A stretch of 64,000 nt of DNA from Ahniella affigens (GTDB lineage: Bacteria; Pseudomonadota; Gammaproteobacteria; Xanthomonadales; Ahniellaceae): NCBI RefSeq assembly GCF_003015185.1, contig NZ_CP027860.1, positions 3,586,501 to 3,650,500 on the forward strand. Reading direction: 5' to 3'. Of the stretch, positions 17,777 to 26,708 are shown piece by piece. A program made the position numbers and the translations under genes. The notes beneath the pieces are model-generated. The model made no database searches. It was not told where the DNA came from and saw only the letters and a program-made list of their open reading frames with translations. Numbering within the stretch: the stretch's first letter is position 1; each line of letters begins with the position of its first letter.

Positions 17777-19737
17777 GTGCCTGGCTACTGAAAATGTCAT
17801 TCGGCCCAGTTGGATCAATGATCAAGGCCGCGCGCCGCAATCGCGATCTCTGGGCCGGCAGCCGCTTGCTGGCCGACTGCGTGCGGGCGGCGGCCTTGTC
17901 ACTAGAGCAGGAATCGGGCGGCAAGTTGATTTATCCGATCAGCGATTTGCTGCACGATGGCCATCGCGAGAGCAATGTCTCGAACGTGCTGCTTGCGAGT
18001 TTTGCTTCTGGTGACCAAGGCTCAATTCGGCAGGCCTTCGACAAGGCACGGCAAGCTGCCATGAGCCGACTCACGGCAATGGGCGAGAAAGCCAAGAGCA
18101 CTTGGCTGGATTCCGAGCCCGCTGACTCCCTTCGCAGCGACCTGTTCGACGCCCAAATCGCCGACGCCTTGGAGTGCTACGGTGCCTGGACCCCACAGCG
18201 GACGGACCATGAAGGCGGCTACGCCTCGGCGTATGAACACCTGAAGAAGCTCTTTGATGCCCGCAAAGCGACGCGTGAATTCAGCCAATGCGCCGTCGAT
18301 GACAAGGGCGTCCCGAAGAGCAGTCTGGATGGGCTCAATGGTTCGGTACTAAAGCCGAAGAAGCATCTCCAGTACAAAACCATCAAGAAGTTTGCCCTGG
18401 GCCGCGGTGAGCAATTAGACGCGCTCGGCTTGATCAAGCGATCAGAAGACCCGCCCGGGCGCTTTGTGCCACTCAGCCGAGTGGCCGTGGAACCTTGGTT
18501 GCAAGTCCTGCGGGCAGCACGCGCGGAAGACAAATCACTCACAGAGGCGCTTCAAGATATCGAAATCGCCTATGGCAAGCTCGTCGCGACGGGCGTCGCC
18601 ACCAAGGTCGATGCGGATCTCTTTGATGACATGCTGTTCGATGCAGCCCTCTTGTTCCCCTCTCGCCTCTCGCGTGAACTGGCCGACCTAGATCGGCTCA
18701 TCGTGGACCTGAAGGATTCCGAATTCTCAGACGCGGACGCCCGAACTGCGCGCGAGCTGATCGCCGAGATTCAAAAGAAGCTCATTCCCATCTGGAAGCA
18801 GTACGGGCATCCGAACCCGTATGCCGCGTTGCTGGTTGCCGACGGCGACAAGATGGGCAAATTCGTTGGTGCGGCGGCGTCCGACACGGAGCATCGCGAC
18901 ATATCGCGCGCAATCGCAGAATTCTCTGAGGGTGTCCCCAGTATCGCACGCGCCCATCAAGGCCAAGCCGTGTTCTGCGGCGGTGAGGACTTAATGATCG
19001 TGATGCCCATCAACCGATTGCTGGGCGTTGCGGAGTCTCTGAGCCAGTCGTTCCTGTCGACCATCCGGCCTCAACATGAGGCGATGTGGCAACGTCTTGC
19101 TGCGGAAGGCATCCCCGAGTCCGCTCGTCCTGCACTACCCACGCTTCGCGTTGGTATCGCCATTTGCCACGCGATGGAACCTTTAAGTCAGATCAGAACG
19201 TATGCCGACGAAGCGGAATCGCTCGCAAAAGGGCTAGAACTGCCGAAGTCACTGCGCGGTCATGCGCTCGGACTCCGCCTGCATTTGCGGGCAGGGCACC
19301 AACTCCAGGCACGCTTGCGCTTTGATGATCCAGAGGCGTTCGCAGCGTTGCGGACTTGGCTTGCTGCCTACGGCAGTCGCAGTGCCGATGTCACCGAAGC
19401 GCCAACGGGTGCTCTGACGCCAGAGGCGCTTGAGGAACTGGGCACGGCGCCCGGACGCTTGGGCTATGACCTACGTGACCTGATCGCACGCTACCGGCGC
19501 TATCGGATTACTGAGCCAGAGCCCCTCCTCGCGACCGAGTTCGAACGCTTGTTGATCCGCGCCAACGAAAGTGGTGGCGATGGCAAGCTCAGTGCGCCAC
19601 TAAAGGCCGCGCTCCGTGCGCGTCTGCAAGCGCTGGTACCCGCAAAGCCCGATGCGTTCGAACCCTATGAGCGACTGGCCAGCGAGTTGATTCTGGCCCG
19701 CTGGCTGGCTTCCGCAACCGATCTAGGTGAGGACTGA
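17773..19737 (+). CDS. cmr2: Type III-B Cas10/Cmr2, lacking an HD nuclease domain
   Basis: The 654-residue Cas10 subunit opens directly with the first palm-like element (MSFGPVGSMIKAARRNRDLWAGSRLLADCVR), so the N-terminal HD DNase domain of many Cas10 proteins is absent. The first catalytic palm motif VADGDKMGKFVG is near residues 355-366. The GGDD-equivalent is GGED (403-406) in FCGGEDLMIVMP. GGDEF-type cyclases tolerate Glu at this position, so cyclic-oligoadenylate synthesis is plausible while target DNA cleavage is not expected. The CARF and DUF1874 proteins nearby fit active signalling. Confidence 0.94.
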   Translation: MSAWLLKMSFGPVGSMIKAARRNRDLWAGSRLLADCVRAAALSLEQESGGKLIYPISDLLHDGHRESNVSNVLLASFASGDQGSIRQAFDKARQAAMSRLTAMGEKAKSTWLDSEPADSLRSDLFDAQIADALECYGAWTPQRTDHEGGYASAYEHLKKLFDARKATREFSQCAVDDKGVPKSSLDGLNGSVLKPKKHLQYKTIKKFALGRGEQLDALGLIKRSEDPPGRFVPLSRVAVEPWLQVLRAARAEDKSLTEALQDIEIAYGKLVATGVATKVDADLFDDMLFDAALLFPSRLSRELADLDRLIVDLKDSEFSDADARTARELIAEIQKKLIPIWKQYGHPNPYAALLVADGDKMGKFVGAAASDTEHRDISRAIAEFSEGVPSIARAHQGQAVFCGGEDLMIVMPINRLLGVAESLSQSFLSTIRPQHEAMWQRLAAEGIPESARPALPTLRVGIAICHAMEPLSQIRTYADEAESLAKGLELPKSLRGHALGLRLHLRAGHQLQARLRFDDPEAFAALRTWLAAYGSRSADVTEAPTGALTPEALEELGTAPGRLGYDLRDLIARYRRYRITEPEPLLATEFERLLIRANESGGDGKLSAPLKAALRARLQALVPAKPDAFEPYERLASELILARWLASATDLGED

Positions 19738-19738
19738 G

Positions 19739-20893
19739 ATGAGCACTGTCTACGAAATTGAACCCAAAGCCCCACTCGTGTTTCGGAGTGGTCGCCCGTT
19801 CGGCTCGGCATCACGGGACAAGGCCGCGTTTCCTTGGCCCTCGAGCGTTGCCGGCATGTTGCGCACGACATGGCTTAGCGACCGCAAAGACCAGCCCGAT
19901 CTGCATGCCGCGCGCCAGCTCGCCTGCCGAGGACCGTTTCTTGTCAAGAAAGCGGGGACAAACCAGAAGATCACGCTCTACTTGCCAAGACCCATCGATG
20001 CGCAAGTGTTCGCGAGTGACGACGAAACGCCGATCGAGGCCTATCATCGAATGCAGCCGATGGCCTGGAGCCGTGACTACGGCACAAATCTGCCTGGCAA
20101 CTTGCTCGGACTGGAACTCTACCCAAAGCCCGACGAAAAACCGGGTCGGGCACCGGAGTTCTGGTCGCTGGAGGACTACCAAAAGTGGTGCTGCGGGCAG
20201 CGCTTGAATCCGAAAAAACAAGCAACGCAATTTTGGACGCGTGCAATACGTGCGCAACTTGCCGTTGATCCGTTGACGGACGCGAACAAGGTCGGTGCTC
20301 TGTTCCAAACCGAAGGGCTAGACCTCGATCCGATCGTCCAAAAAACAGGCGCTTTTGCAGAAGAGGCGTTTCGCCTTCTGGCAGAAGGCCCCAGCGACTT
20401 ACCCGAGGGGCTCGTCACGCTCGGTGGTGAGCGTCGATTGAGCGCGTTGAAGCGCGTCCGCGAAGCATCGCCACTTGAGATCCCCAAAGACTGGCCAAAG
20501 CCCGCAGGCCGACGCTTCGCGTTGACCTTGGCGACGCCCGCCTTGTTCACGAACGGACTGTTCCCAGGTTGGCTCGATGCAAACCATTTCGGCAAGCTTC
20601 CAGGTACCGAGCTTGGCGTGACACTGAAGGCAGTCGCCGCCGATCGCTGGCAAGCCATCTCTGGCTGGGATCTGGAGAACAATGAGCCCAAGCGCTCACG
20701 ACGCGCCGTTCCGGCTGGCGCGACGTATTGGTTCGAGGCCAACGCCGACCTTCCAGACACGTTGTTCAAGGATCTGTGGTTGCAGTCCCTCTGCGACGAA
20801 CCACAGGATCGCCGCGATGGTTTTGGTTTGGTAACCCCCCGCCCCTATGTCGATGCAACGACCCCATTCAACGATTCAGGAGAATCAGCATGA
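19739..20893 (+). CDS. cmr3: Type III-B RAMP protein Cmr3
   Basis: The 384-residue protein has a Cmr3 N-terminus: EIEPKAPLVFRSGRPFG followed by FPWPSSVAGMLRTTW. Mid-protein it has RRFALTLATPALFTNGLFPGWL. Cmr3 binds the 5' handle of crRNA and contacts Cas10. ATG 19739 is chosen because GTGAGG at 19727-19732 is a natural ribosome-binding site, whereas the GTG at 19727 would add only four residues. It follows cmr2 by one base and overlaps cmr4 by 4 bp. Confidence 0.92.
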   Translation: MSTVYEIEPKAPLVFRSGRPFGSASRDKAAFPWPSSVAGMLRTTWLSDRKDQPDLHAARQLACRGPFLVKKAGTNQKITLYLPRPIDAQVFASDDETPIEAYHRMQPMAWSRDYGTNLPGNLLGLELYPKPDEKPGRAPEFWSLEDYQKWCCGQRLNPKKQATQFWTRAIRAQLAVDPLTDANKVGALFQTEGLDLDPIVQKTGAFAEEAFRLLAEGPSDLPEGLVTLGGERRLSALKRVREASPLEIPKDWPKPAGRRFALTLATPALFTNGLFPGWLDANHFGKLPGTELGVTLKAVAADRWQAISGWDLENNEPKRSRRAVPAGATYWFEANADLPDTLFKDLWLQSLCDEPQDRRDGFGLVTPRPYVDATTPFNDSGESA

Positions 20894-21795
20894 GAACGGA
20901 AGTGTTTTTCCTGCAGGCTTTGTCGGCTGTGCACGTTGGTATTGGTCAGGCGATTGGCGCCGTGGACTTGCCCATAGCCCGTGCCAAGGCCACAAACCTC
21001 CCACAGATTCCGGGCTCGGCCATCAAGGGCGTTCTGCGGGCCGACGTGGACGCCAACACCGCGCATAGCAGCCACGTGTCCATGCTGTTTGGCCCTGAAT
21101 CAAAGAATGCAGACAAGGAGGCACATGCCGGCGCGCTTGCCTTCGGTGATGCCAATCTGCTGATTCTGCCGGTCCGAAGTTGGGTGGGCGTAATGGCCTA
21201 TGCCACTTGTCCGTTTGTGTTGCGGCGTTATCGCGACGATGCAATTCGCGCGGGCGGCGCGCTGCCGAAAGAACCCACTTCCGTTACATCCGGACAGGCC
21301 CAAACCGCCAAAGTCACTGCCATCAAGTACGACAGCAGCAAGATTGCCCTTGACGATCTGGAGCTGAGCTGCAAATCGGAAGATGCCGAGGCTTGGGCGG
21401 ATCACTTCGCAAAGCACTTGCGCCAGAGTCAAACGGAGCAGGACTACTTCAAGCAGCACTTCGTGATTCTGAGCGACGAGGACTTCTCATTCCTGTCCGA
21501 AACCGCAACCGAGATCCGTGCGCGAATTCGGATCAACCACGACCGCGGGACAGTCGATCGCGGCGCCCTCTGGTACGAGGAAAACCTTCCCGCCGAAACC
21601 GTACTATGGGGCGTGTTAGGCGTGGGCCCAAGCCGAAAGCCAGAGGCTGGCGACGCAAAGACAGCGCGAGTCAGCCACGACGCCGCGGCAGTCGCTACCA
21701 CCCTGAGACAGGTTCTGAAGCTCCGACACACCATCCAGATTGGCGGTAAGGCCACGGTTGGGCGCGGTTTGGCGCAGTTCATCCTCAGCAAGTAA
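20890..21795 (+). CDS. cmr4: Type III-B RAMP protein Cmr4 (target-RNA cleaving backbone)
   Basis: The 301-residue Cas7-group backbone protein has LSAVHVGIGQAIGAVDLPIARA, then LPQIPGSAIKGVLRAD. Asp26 falls where the catalytic Asp of Cmr4 lies in characterised complexes, so RNase activity should be retained. The C-terminus HTIQIGGKATVGRGLAQF is the glycine-rich element. Cmr4 polymerises along the crRNA and cuts target RNA at 6-nt intervals. The start overlaps the cmr3 stop. Confidence 0.94.
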   Translation: MRTEVFFLQALSAVHVGIGQAIGAVDLPIARAKATNLPQIPGSAIKGVLRADVDANTAHSSHVSMLFGPESKNADKEAHAGALAFGDANLLILPVRSWVGVMAYATCPFVLRRYRDDAIRAGGALPKEPTSVTSGQAQTAKVTAIKYDSSKIALDDLELSCKSEDAEAWADHFAKHLRQSQTEQDYFKQHFVILSDEDFSFLSETATEIRARIRINHDRGTVDRGALWYEENLPAETVLWGVLGVGPSRKPEAGDAKTARVSHDAAAVATTLRQVLKLRHTIQIGGKATVGRGLAQFILSK

Positions 21796-21809
21796 GTGAG
21801 AGGCCATTC

Positions 21810-22250
21810 ATGACTCGTCAACAGAAATTCGCGTCGAAGGCGCACGCCGCAGTTCAGAACGTGCGCGGCTCTGGGTCCCTCAGCGCTGAAGCCAAGAGAT
21901 TTGCCAAGGAGTACAAGGCGCGCGCCGAAAACTTCCCGGTGATGGTGCTGCAGTCTGGCCTCTTGCAGGCAATCGGATTCTTGCGCGCCAAAGGCGAAGG
22001 TAAAGGCAAACCAGCAGAGGCATATAAAGCCTACCTCAAAGACTTAGTCAGTCTGCTGAGCGACATCACACCGAAGGACTACCATGAAGGGCTGATCAAG
22101 CAGACCGATCTCACCCGATATCGCATCCAGACCCGCGAATGTCTGACCGCAGCCGGCTGGATCAAGCGGTTCGCGCAGACTCTGCTGTCTGAAGATCTGC
22201 TGGATCCGAAGTCCGAGTCGAGCAATCAGAGAGAGGTATCCAATGGCTGA
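21810..22250 (+). CDS. cmr5: Type III-B small subunit Cmr5
   Basis: The 146-residue alpha-helical small subunit has MTRQQKFASKAHAAVQNV at its start and EYKARAENFPVMVLQSGLLQAIGFLRAKG, typical of Cmr5, and ends with LTRYRIQTRECLTAAGWIKRFAQTLL. Cmr5 forms the inner filament of the Cmr complex. It lies 14 bp after cmr4 and overlaps cmr6 by 8 bp. Confidence 0.93.
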   Translation: MTRQQKFASKAHAAVQNVRGSGSLSAEAKRFAKEYKARAENFPVMVLQSGLLQAIGFLRAKGEGKGKPAEAYKAYLKDLVSLLSDITPKDYHEGLIKQTDLTRYRIQTRECLTAAGWIKRFAQTLLSEDLLDPKSESSNQREVSNG

Positions 22251-23112
22251 TCCGCGTAGCTCAAAGTCGGGAAACGCCGATACGGGCCCTTCGTTCGCGC
22301 TGTGGCGGGATGCGGATGTGCCGCTTCGTCGCAACACCCGGACCGCCAACGCGGGCCTGCTGATTCGCCGCGGCATGCAACAGGTTCAATCTGAGTCCGG
22401 CCCGGACAAAGACGCGCTCCTCGCGCGCATCACCGGCATCACCGCCTGCAAAGGCTACGAGGCTGCATTTGAGCGCTGGAAGTCCGCGCTACTGGCGATC
22501 CCGAACACGCTCTGTTTCGTGGGTACCGTGACCACGCGTCTCTACATTGGCGCAATTCACGACACCGCCTTGGAGTCTGGCTGCACCACACATCACAGCT
22601 ACGGCATGCCGATGATTCCGGGCTCCTCGGTCAAAGGGGTTTGCCGGCACGCAGCGAAAGCCTGGGGATTGGACGAACCCGATCATGGTGATCCGAAACT
22701 GCGCTCATTGCTCGCCGAAGTGTTCGGCGATCATCTCGATAACGACGAAGCAACCACCATCCAAGAGCCTTTCGCTGGCACCGCAATCTTCCATGATGCT
22801 TGGTGGGACCCAACCCCGCGCAGCAAGCCGTTTGTCCGCGAGATCGTCACGCCGCACCATCAGGGCTACTATGACCTAGGTCGCGAAGACGCCACCGACT
22901 TCGACAGCCCGATCCCAGCACCGCAGTTGGCCGCGCAAGGCCAGTTTCTGTTTGCGGTGACCGGGCTCGACGAAGAACTCGCTGCGTTCGCTGCACGACT
23001 GCTAAAGACCACCCTCCATGAACGCGGCATCGGCAGCAAGACGACGTCCGGCTACGGCTACTTCAATCGGCCCGATTCATTCGATGACCTGAGCAGCCGT
23101 GCGCCGGCCTAG
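22243..23112 (+). CDS. cmr6: Type III-B RAMP protein Cmr6
   Basis: The 289-residue RAMP carries HHSYGMPMIPGSSVKGVCRHAAKAWG, AIFHDAWWDP, and the C-terminal glycine-rich loop RGIGSKTTSGYGYF. Cmr6 lies at the head of the Cmr backbone next to Cmr1. It overlaps the Cas6-RT-Cas1 gene by 14 bp, tying the effector and adaptation genes into one transcript. Confidence 0.93.
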   Translation: MADPRSSKSGNADTGPSFALWRDADVPLRRNTRTANAGLLIRRGMQQVQSESGPDKDALLARITGITACKGYEAAFERWKSALLAIPNTLCFVGTVTTRLYIGAIHDTALESGCTTHHSYGMPMIPGSSVKGVCRHAAKAWGLDEPDHGDPKLRSLLAEVFGDHLDNDEATTIQEPFAGTAIFHDAWWDPTPRSKPFVREIVTPHHQGYYDLGREDATDFDSPIPAPQLAAQGQFLFAVTGLDEELAAFAARLLKTTLHERGIGSKTTSGYGYFNRPDSFDDLSSRAPA

Positions 23113-26053
23113 TCACGCCAAGCGCGTTCCGAGCACGCCCTTGGTGCGACCAGCTCGCAGCGGCAAGACAGGTCGCGCGGTGAGTCGTCCGCCATTGGCA
23201 CGAGCGTTGCCAGAAACCAGCGTGGACATCGCTGGCCTGCTGCCCATCCGGACACGAATCGTTCGGATGCAGTGTCTGCAGCGGGTGCGTCTGGGACTAT
23301 TTCCAGAACAAGCGCTTTCGGCGCTACTGCTCGCCAGCGATCCGCAACACAAGGACCAACTGAACAGCATCACCTTCGACATTCCCAGACAAGCAAAAAA
23401 CGACTGGGCACCAGGCGACATCTTCGAGTTCGTCATCTTCGCCGCAAAACCAGACTGGACAAAACTCGAACGCATCGAAGCACTCTTGCGTGGGCTACCG
23501 GGGAGCGCGCCCCGCAAAGGCGAGGCGCATGCGTTTGGGGAAAACTGGCGGCTCGTCGGGATTGAGGCGTTGCATGACAACACCACCCTATCGCTGGCCG
23601 ATCTGCGTGCAGAGGCCATGCTGTGGTCGGCGCAGCGATCGTTTCGTATTCGGCTGACGTCGCCGCTGAAGATCGTGCACAAGGCTGCGGGCTCGCGCAC
23701 GTTGCTCACCGAGTCGGCGTTCACGAGCGAGGTGTTGAATCGTACGTTGGAACAAAGTCTGGTGAATCTGAAGTTCGCGTTAGCTCTGAGCGAATGGACG
23801 GTGCCTACCTTCAACTTGCGTCTAGATCGCGCTGAGTTGTTTCAGGTCAATCCACTCCCCGCCTCGGCTGAGCCGAAGCGCATCAAGCTGAGTCGTGGCG
23901 TGCTGGGTGAGTTCCGGGTGTCTTGGCCGGAGGCACCGACTGATGACCAGTGGCTCAGTCTGGTGCTGCTGCAATACCTCGGCATCGGCCAAGCGCGTGC
24001 GCATGGCTTGGGGCGATTTCGGTTGGAGCGGCTCGATGGGGTCGCGAGCAAGCTCGAGATATCACTAACTTACAGCGCTCTTGACCGCGCCAAGAATGAT
24101 GCGAACTTGTCCGAGGCCTATGAGCATGTCGCGGCCAATCGCAGCATTCGCCTGTGCTGCAATGTCGAGACAGACGACAACGACGATCTGACCGAGGCCG
24201 AAGCCTGGGCCGAGGCGCAGGAGCAAGCACGGCAAGAGGCCGCCAAGTCGCGCTGTTTGGAGCAGGTCGCCGCTGACCTCACGAGTTCCGCCATGCCTGT
24301 GGCGGCCTTGCACCCCGTGCGCATTCCCAAGGCCGATGGCAGCATGCGCGAGCTGATGATTCCGCCGTTTCGGGATCGGGTCGCGCAACGCGCGTTGCTC
24401 CAAGTGCTCGATCCGTTGATCGATCCACTATTCGCGGCATCTTCGTTTGGCTTTCGGCGTGGCATCGGCCGCGAGCGCGCGCGTGATCGCATTCAGCTGT
24501 TGAAGCGTCAGGGTTTCACCGTAGTCGCCGAGACGGATGTTCGCAAGTTCTTTGATGAGGTGGACTGGTGGCAGCTGGAAGTGCGCTTGCTCGGGCTCTT
24601 TGGTCAAGACCCAGTCGTTCCGCGGATCATGCAATGGATCCAAGCCGAGCGAACCGATGGCCTGAGTCGTCGCGGCGGTTTGCCGCAGGGCGCCCCGCTC
24701 TCACCACTGCTGTCCAACTTGATGCTCGATCAGTTGGACCGGGTGTTGCTCGATGCGGGCGTCGCGCCGGTTCGGTTTGCCGATGACCTAGTGATTCTGG
24801 CCAAGACTGAGGCCGATGCGCGTCACGCGCTCACGCTAGCTGCTGAGACGCTAGGTGACGCAGGCTTGGCCTTGAAACTGGAGAAGACCCGGATCACCGA
24901 TTTCGAGCGCGGCTTTCTGTTTTTGGGCTATCGGTTCGTCAAGGATCTCGTGGTTCGCGCGGACCCAGGCCATGACGACGCAATCGATTTGGATTCGGCG
25001 CTGCTGGAACAGATCACCGCCACACCCGAAGCCACCGAGACGGGCTCCACGATTCAAGCCCATGGCGAGCACCCCGGCACCTTGCTGATCATCAACGAAC
25101 GCGGCGCGCGCTTGCGCTTGGCTCAAGGCCAACTCGCAGTGGAACGCGCCGATGGCCAGCTTAGCCTGCACCCATTTGCGAGCTTGGCCGCCATCTTGCT
25201 CATCAGCCGGTGTCGCTTGTCCAGCGAGGTCATCAAAGCCTGCCTGCGCAGCCAAGTGCCCTTGGTGTTCTTGAACGAACAAGGCCGCTGCTTTGGCAGC
25301 ACCGCGGGCATGCCCGATGCCAAAGCGTTGGCGCGGATGAATGCGCAGGTCGCTTTTGGCCAGGACACCGAACGCGCCTTACTGGCGGCCCGGGAGCTCG
25401 TGCAAGCTCGCATCGACGGCATGGCGACCCTGCTCCGTCACCGAAAGGCGCCTGCCGAAGCACTCTCGCATCTGCACAGCCTCTCTGATAGCGCGAGCCG
25501 TGCAGCCAATCTGGCCGCGCTGCGCGGAATCGAAGGTCAGGCGACACGCACGCATTTCCGGCAGATCGGCCACATGATGCCGTTTGGATTTAGCTTTTCA
25601 GAACGCAATCGCCGTCCGCCGAAAGACCCCGTCAACGCCTTGCTGTCGTTTTCGTACATGCTGCTGATGCAGTTGACCGAGGCGGTTCTGATCGCAAACC
25701 AACTTAATCCGCGCTTGGGCTTCTATCATCAAGCGCACGGATCGCACGCGACCTTAGCTTCTGATCTGTTGGAGCCATATCGTTTTGTTGTGGAGCGGCA
25801 AGTGCTGGCGATGATCCATCGCCGCGAGGTGCGGCCCGAGCAATTCGAGTACTTGGCAACCGGTGCCTGTTTGATGACGGCCGAAGCGCGACGAGCCGTC
25901 ACGTTGGCGGTGATGACCCGCCTTCACCAACCCCTGCGCGCACATGCCGCCGACCGCGCGTTGTCAATCGCCGAGCATCTGCACGAACAGGCTGTGGCCT
26001 ATAGTGCGATGGTGAGCGGCGGCCCCATTTGGACCTTGAGCCGATTCAAATGA
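23099..26053 (+). CDS. Cas6-reverse transcriptase-Cas1 fusion protein
   Basis: The 984-residue protein (GTG start inside cmr6) combines three domains. Residues about 40-320 are Cas6-like, with the C-terminal glycine-rich loop GIGQARAHGLGRF (from 295). Residues about 340-620 are a group II intron-like RT: motif A TDVRKFFDEVD (D480), LPQGAPLSP (528-536), the active-site FADD (560-563, with Phe in place of the usual Tyr), and LGYRF. Residues about 655-984 are Cas1, with Glu812, His877, Asp889 and Glu892 in the expected positions (IEGQ; FYHQ; SDLLEPYRF). Such fusions process pre-crRNA and acquire spacers, in known cases also from RNA. All catalytic residues seen are intact. The stop overlaps cas2. 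Confidence 0.95.
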   Translation: MRRPSHAKRVPSTPLVRPARSGKTGRAVSRPPLARALPETSVDIAGLLPIRTRIVRMQCLQRVRLGLFPEQALSALLLASDPQHKDQLNSITFDIPRQAKNDWAPGDIFEFVIFAAKPDWTKLERIEALLRGLPGSAPRKGEAHAFGENWRLVGIEALHDNTTLSLADLRAEAMLWSAQRSFRIRLTSPLKIVHKAAGSRTLLTESAFTSEVLNRTLEQSLVNLKFALALSEWTVPTFNLRLDRAELFQVNPLPASAEPKRIKLSRGVLGEFRVSWPEAPTDDQWLSLVLLQYLGIGQARAHGLGRFRLERLDGVASKLEISLTYSALDRAKNDANLSEAYEHVAANRSIRLCCNVETDDNDDLTEAEAWAEAQEQARQEAAKSRCLEQVAADLTSSAMPVAALHPVRIPKADGSMRELMIPPFRDRVAQRALLQVLDPLIDPLFAASSFGFRRGIGRERARDRIQLLKRQGFTVVAETDVRKFFDEVDWWQLEVRLLGLFGQDPVVPRIMQWIQAERTDGLSRRGGLPQGAPLSPLLSNLMLDQLDRVLLDAGVAPVRFADDLVILAKTEADARHALTLAAETLGDAGLALKLEKTRITDFERGFLFLGYRFVKDLVVRADPGHDDAIDLDSALLEQITATPEATETGSTIQAHGEHPGTLLIINERGARLRLAQGQLAVERADGQLSLHPFASLAAILLISRCRLSSEVIKACLRSQVPLVFLNEQGRCFGSTAGMPDAKALARMNAQVAFGQDTERALLAARELVQARIDGMATLLRHRKAPAEALSHLHSLSDSASRAANLAALRGIEGQATRTHFRQIGHMMPFGFSFSERNRRPPKDPVNALLSFSYMLLMQLTEAVLIANQLNPRLGFYHQAHGSHATLASDLLEPYRFVVERQVLAMIHRREVRPEQFEYLATGACLMTAEARRAVTLAVMTRLHQPLRAHAADRALSIAEHLHEQAVAYSAMVSGGPIWTLSRFK

Positions 26054-26337
26054 AGACCTGGGTGCTCGCCTACGACATCTCCGACGACCGCCTGCGCCGA
26101 CAGGTGGAAAAACGCGTGCTGCGAATCGGGCTGCGCGTGCAAGAGTCGGTGTTCGAAGTGTGCACCCGTACGCCCGCTGATTTCGATCAGATCATTCGCG
26201 AGTTGACGCGCTTGTTGAAAGACGCCGGGCCGGAAACGCAGATACGTTGGTATGGGCTCAATGATGATGGGTATGCGCGTTCGGGGGCAATTGGGAGTTC
26301 TCCACCCAGTCGGCCGCCGGCGGTGAGGGTGTTGTGA
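26050..26337 (+). CDS. cas2: CRISPR adaptation protein Cas2
   Basis: The 95-residue Cas2 begins MKTWVLAYDISDDRLRR (Asp9 at the end of beta strand 1), followed by LRIGLRVQESVFEVC and IRWYGLN. It forms the dimer core of the Cas1-Cas2 integrase and here should pair with the Cas6-RT-Cas1 fusion. The start overlaps the fusion-gene stop by 4 bp. A damaged paralogue lies at 32893-33180. Confidence 0.94.
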   Translation: MKTWVLAYDISDDRLRRQVEKRVLRIGLRVQESVFEVCTRTPADFDQIIRELTRLLKDAGPETQIRWYGLNDDGYARSGAIGSSPPSRPPAVRVL

Positions 26338-26708
26338 GGGTGGCTCGTTCCGATAAAGTGGCCTATCTGGCCGTCAAGCGAGTAATGTACCGTTCCGGCA
26401 CTTCTTCCGGCGACAATGGTGGTCACGGGCTCAGAATCGCGTCATTTCGAGTGGCCGTTGGAGGAACCGATTTTGGTGTTTTGCGGTTTTCTACCAGGTT
26501 GACGCGATTTCGGTATCAGAACAGATGCTTACTCAAGGATTACAAAGCAAACCCTGATGAATCACCCCTACTCACTTGACTTTCCGAACGAAAATCGCGA
26601 CAAAGATTGCGATTTGGTGCTCTTTGCCAAAGAATTCCAAATCACCGGCCGAGGTTCCTCCGAACCAGCGGCCAGTGCGTTGATTCGACAAGGGAAAAAA
26701 GGTGCGCA
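26338..26708 (+). promoter_or_regulatory. CRISPR leader of array 3, with inverted repeat of the CRISPR core
   Basis: The 371-bp sequence between the cas2 stop and the first repeat is nearly collinear with the 371 bp after the cas2 copy at 33181-33551. Conserved blocks include GCGTCATTTCGAGTGGCCGT, CACCCCTACTCACTTGAC, CCGAGGTTCCTCCGAACC, and an A-tract GGGAAAAAAGGTGCGCA just before the repeat. GCGGCCAGTGCGTTG at 26668-26682 is an inverted near-copy of the repeat core, 26 nt from the first repeat. Confidence 0.88.
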
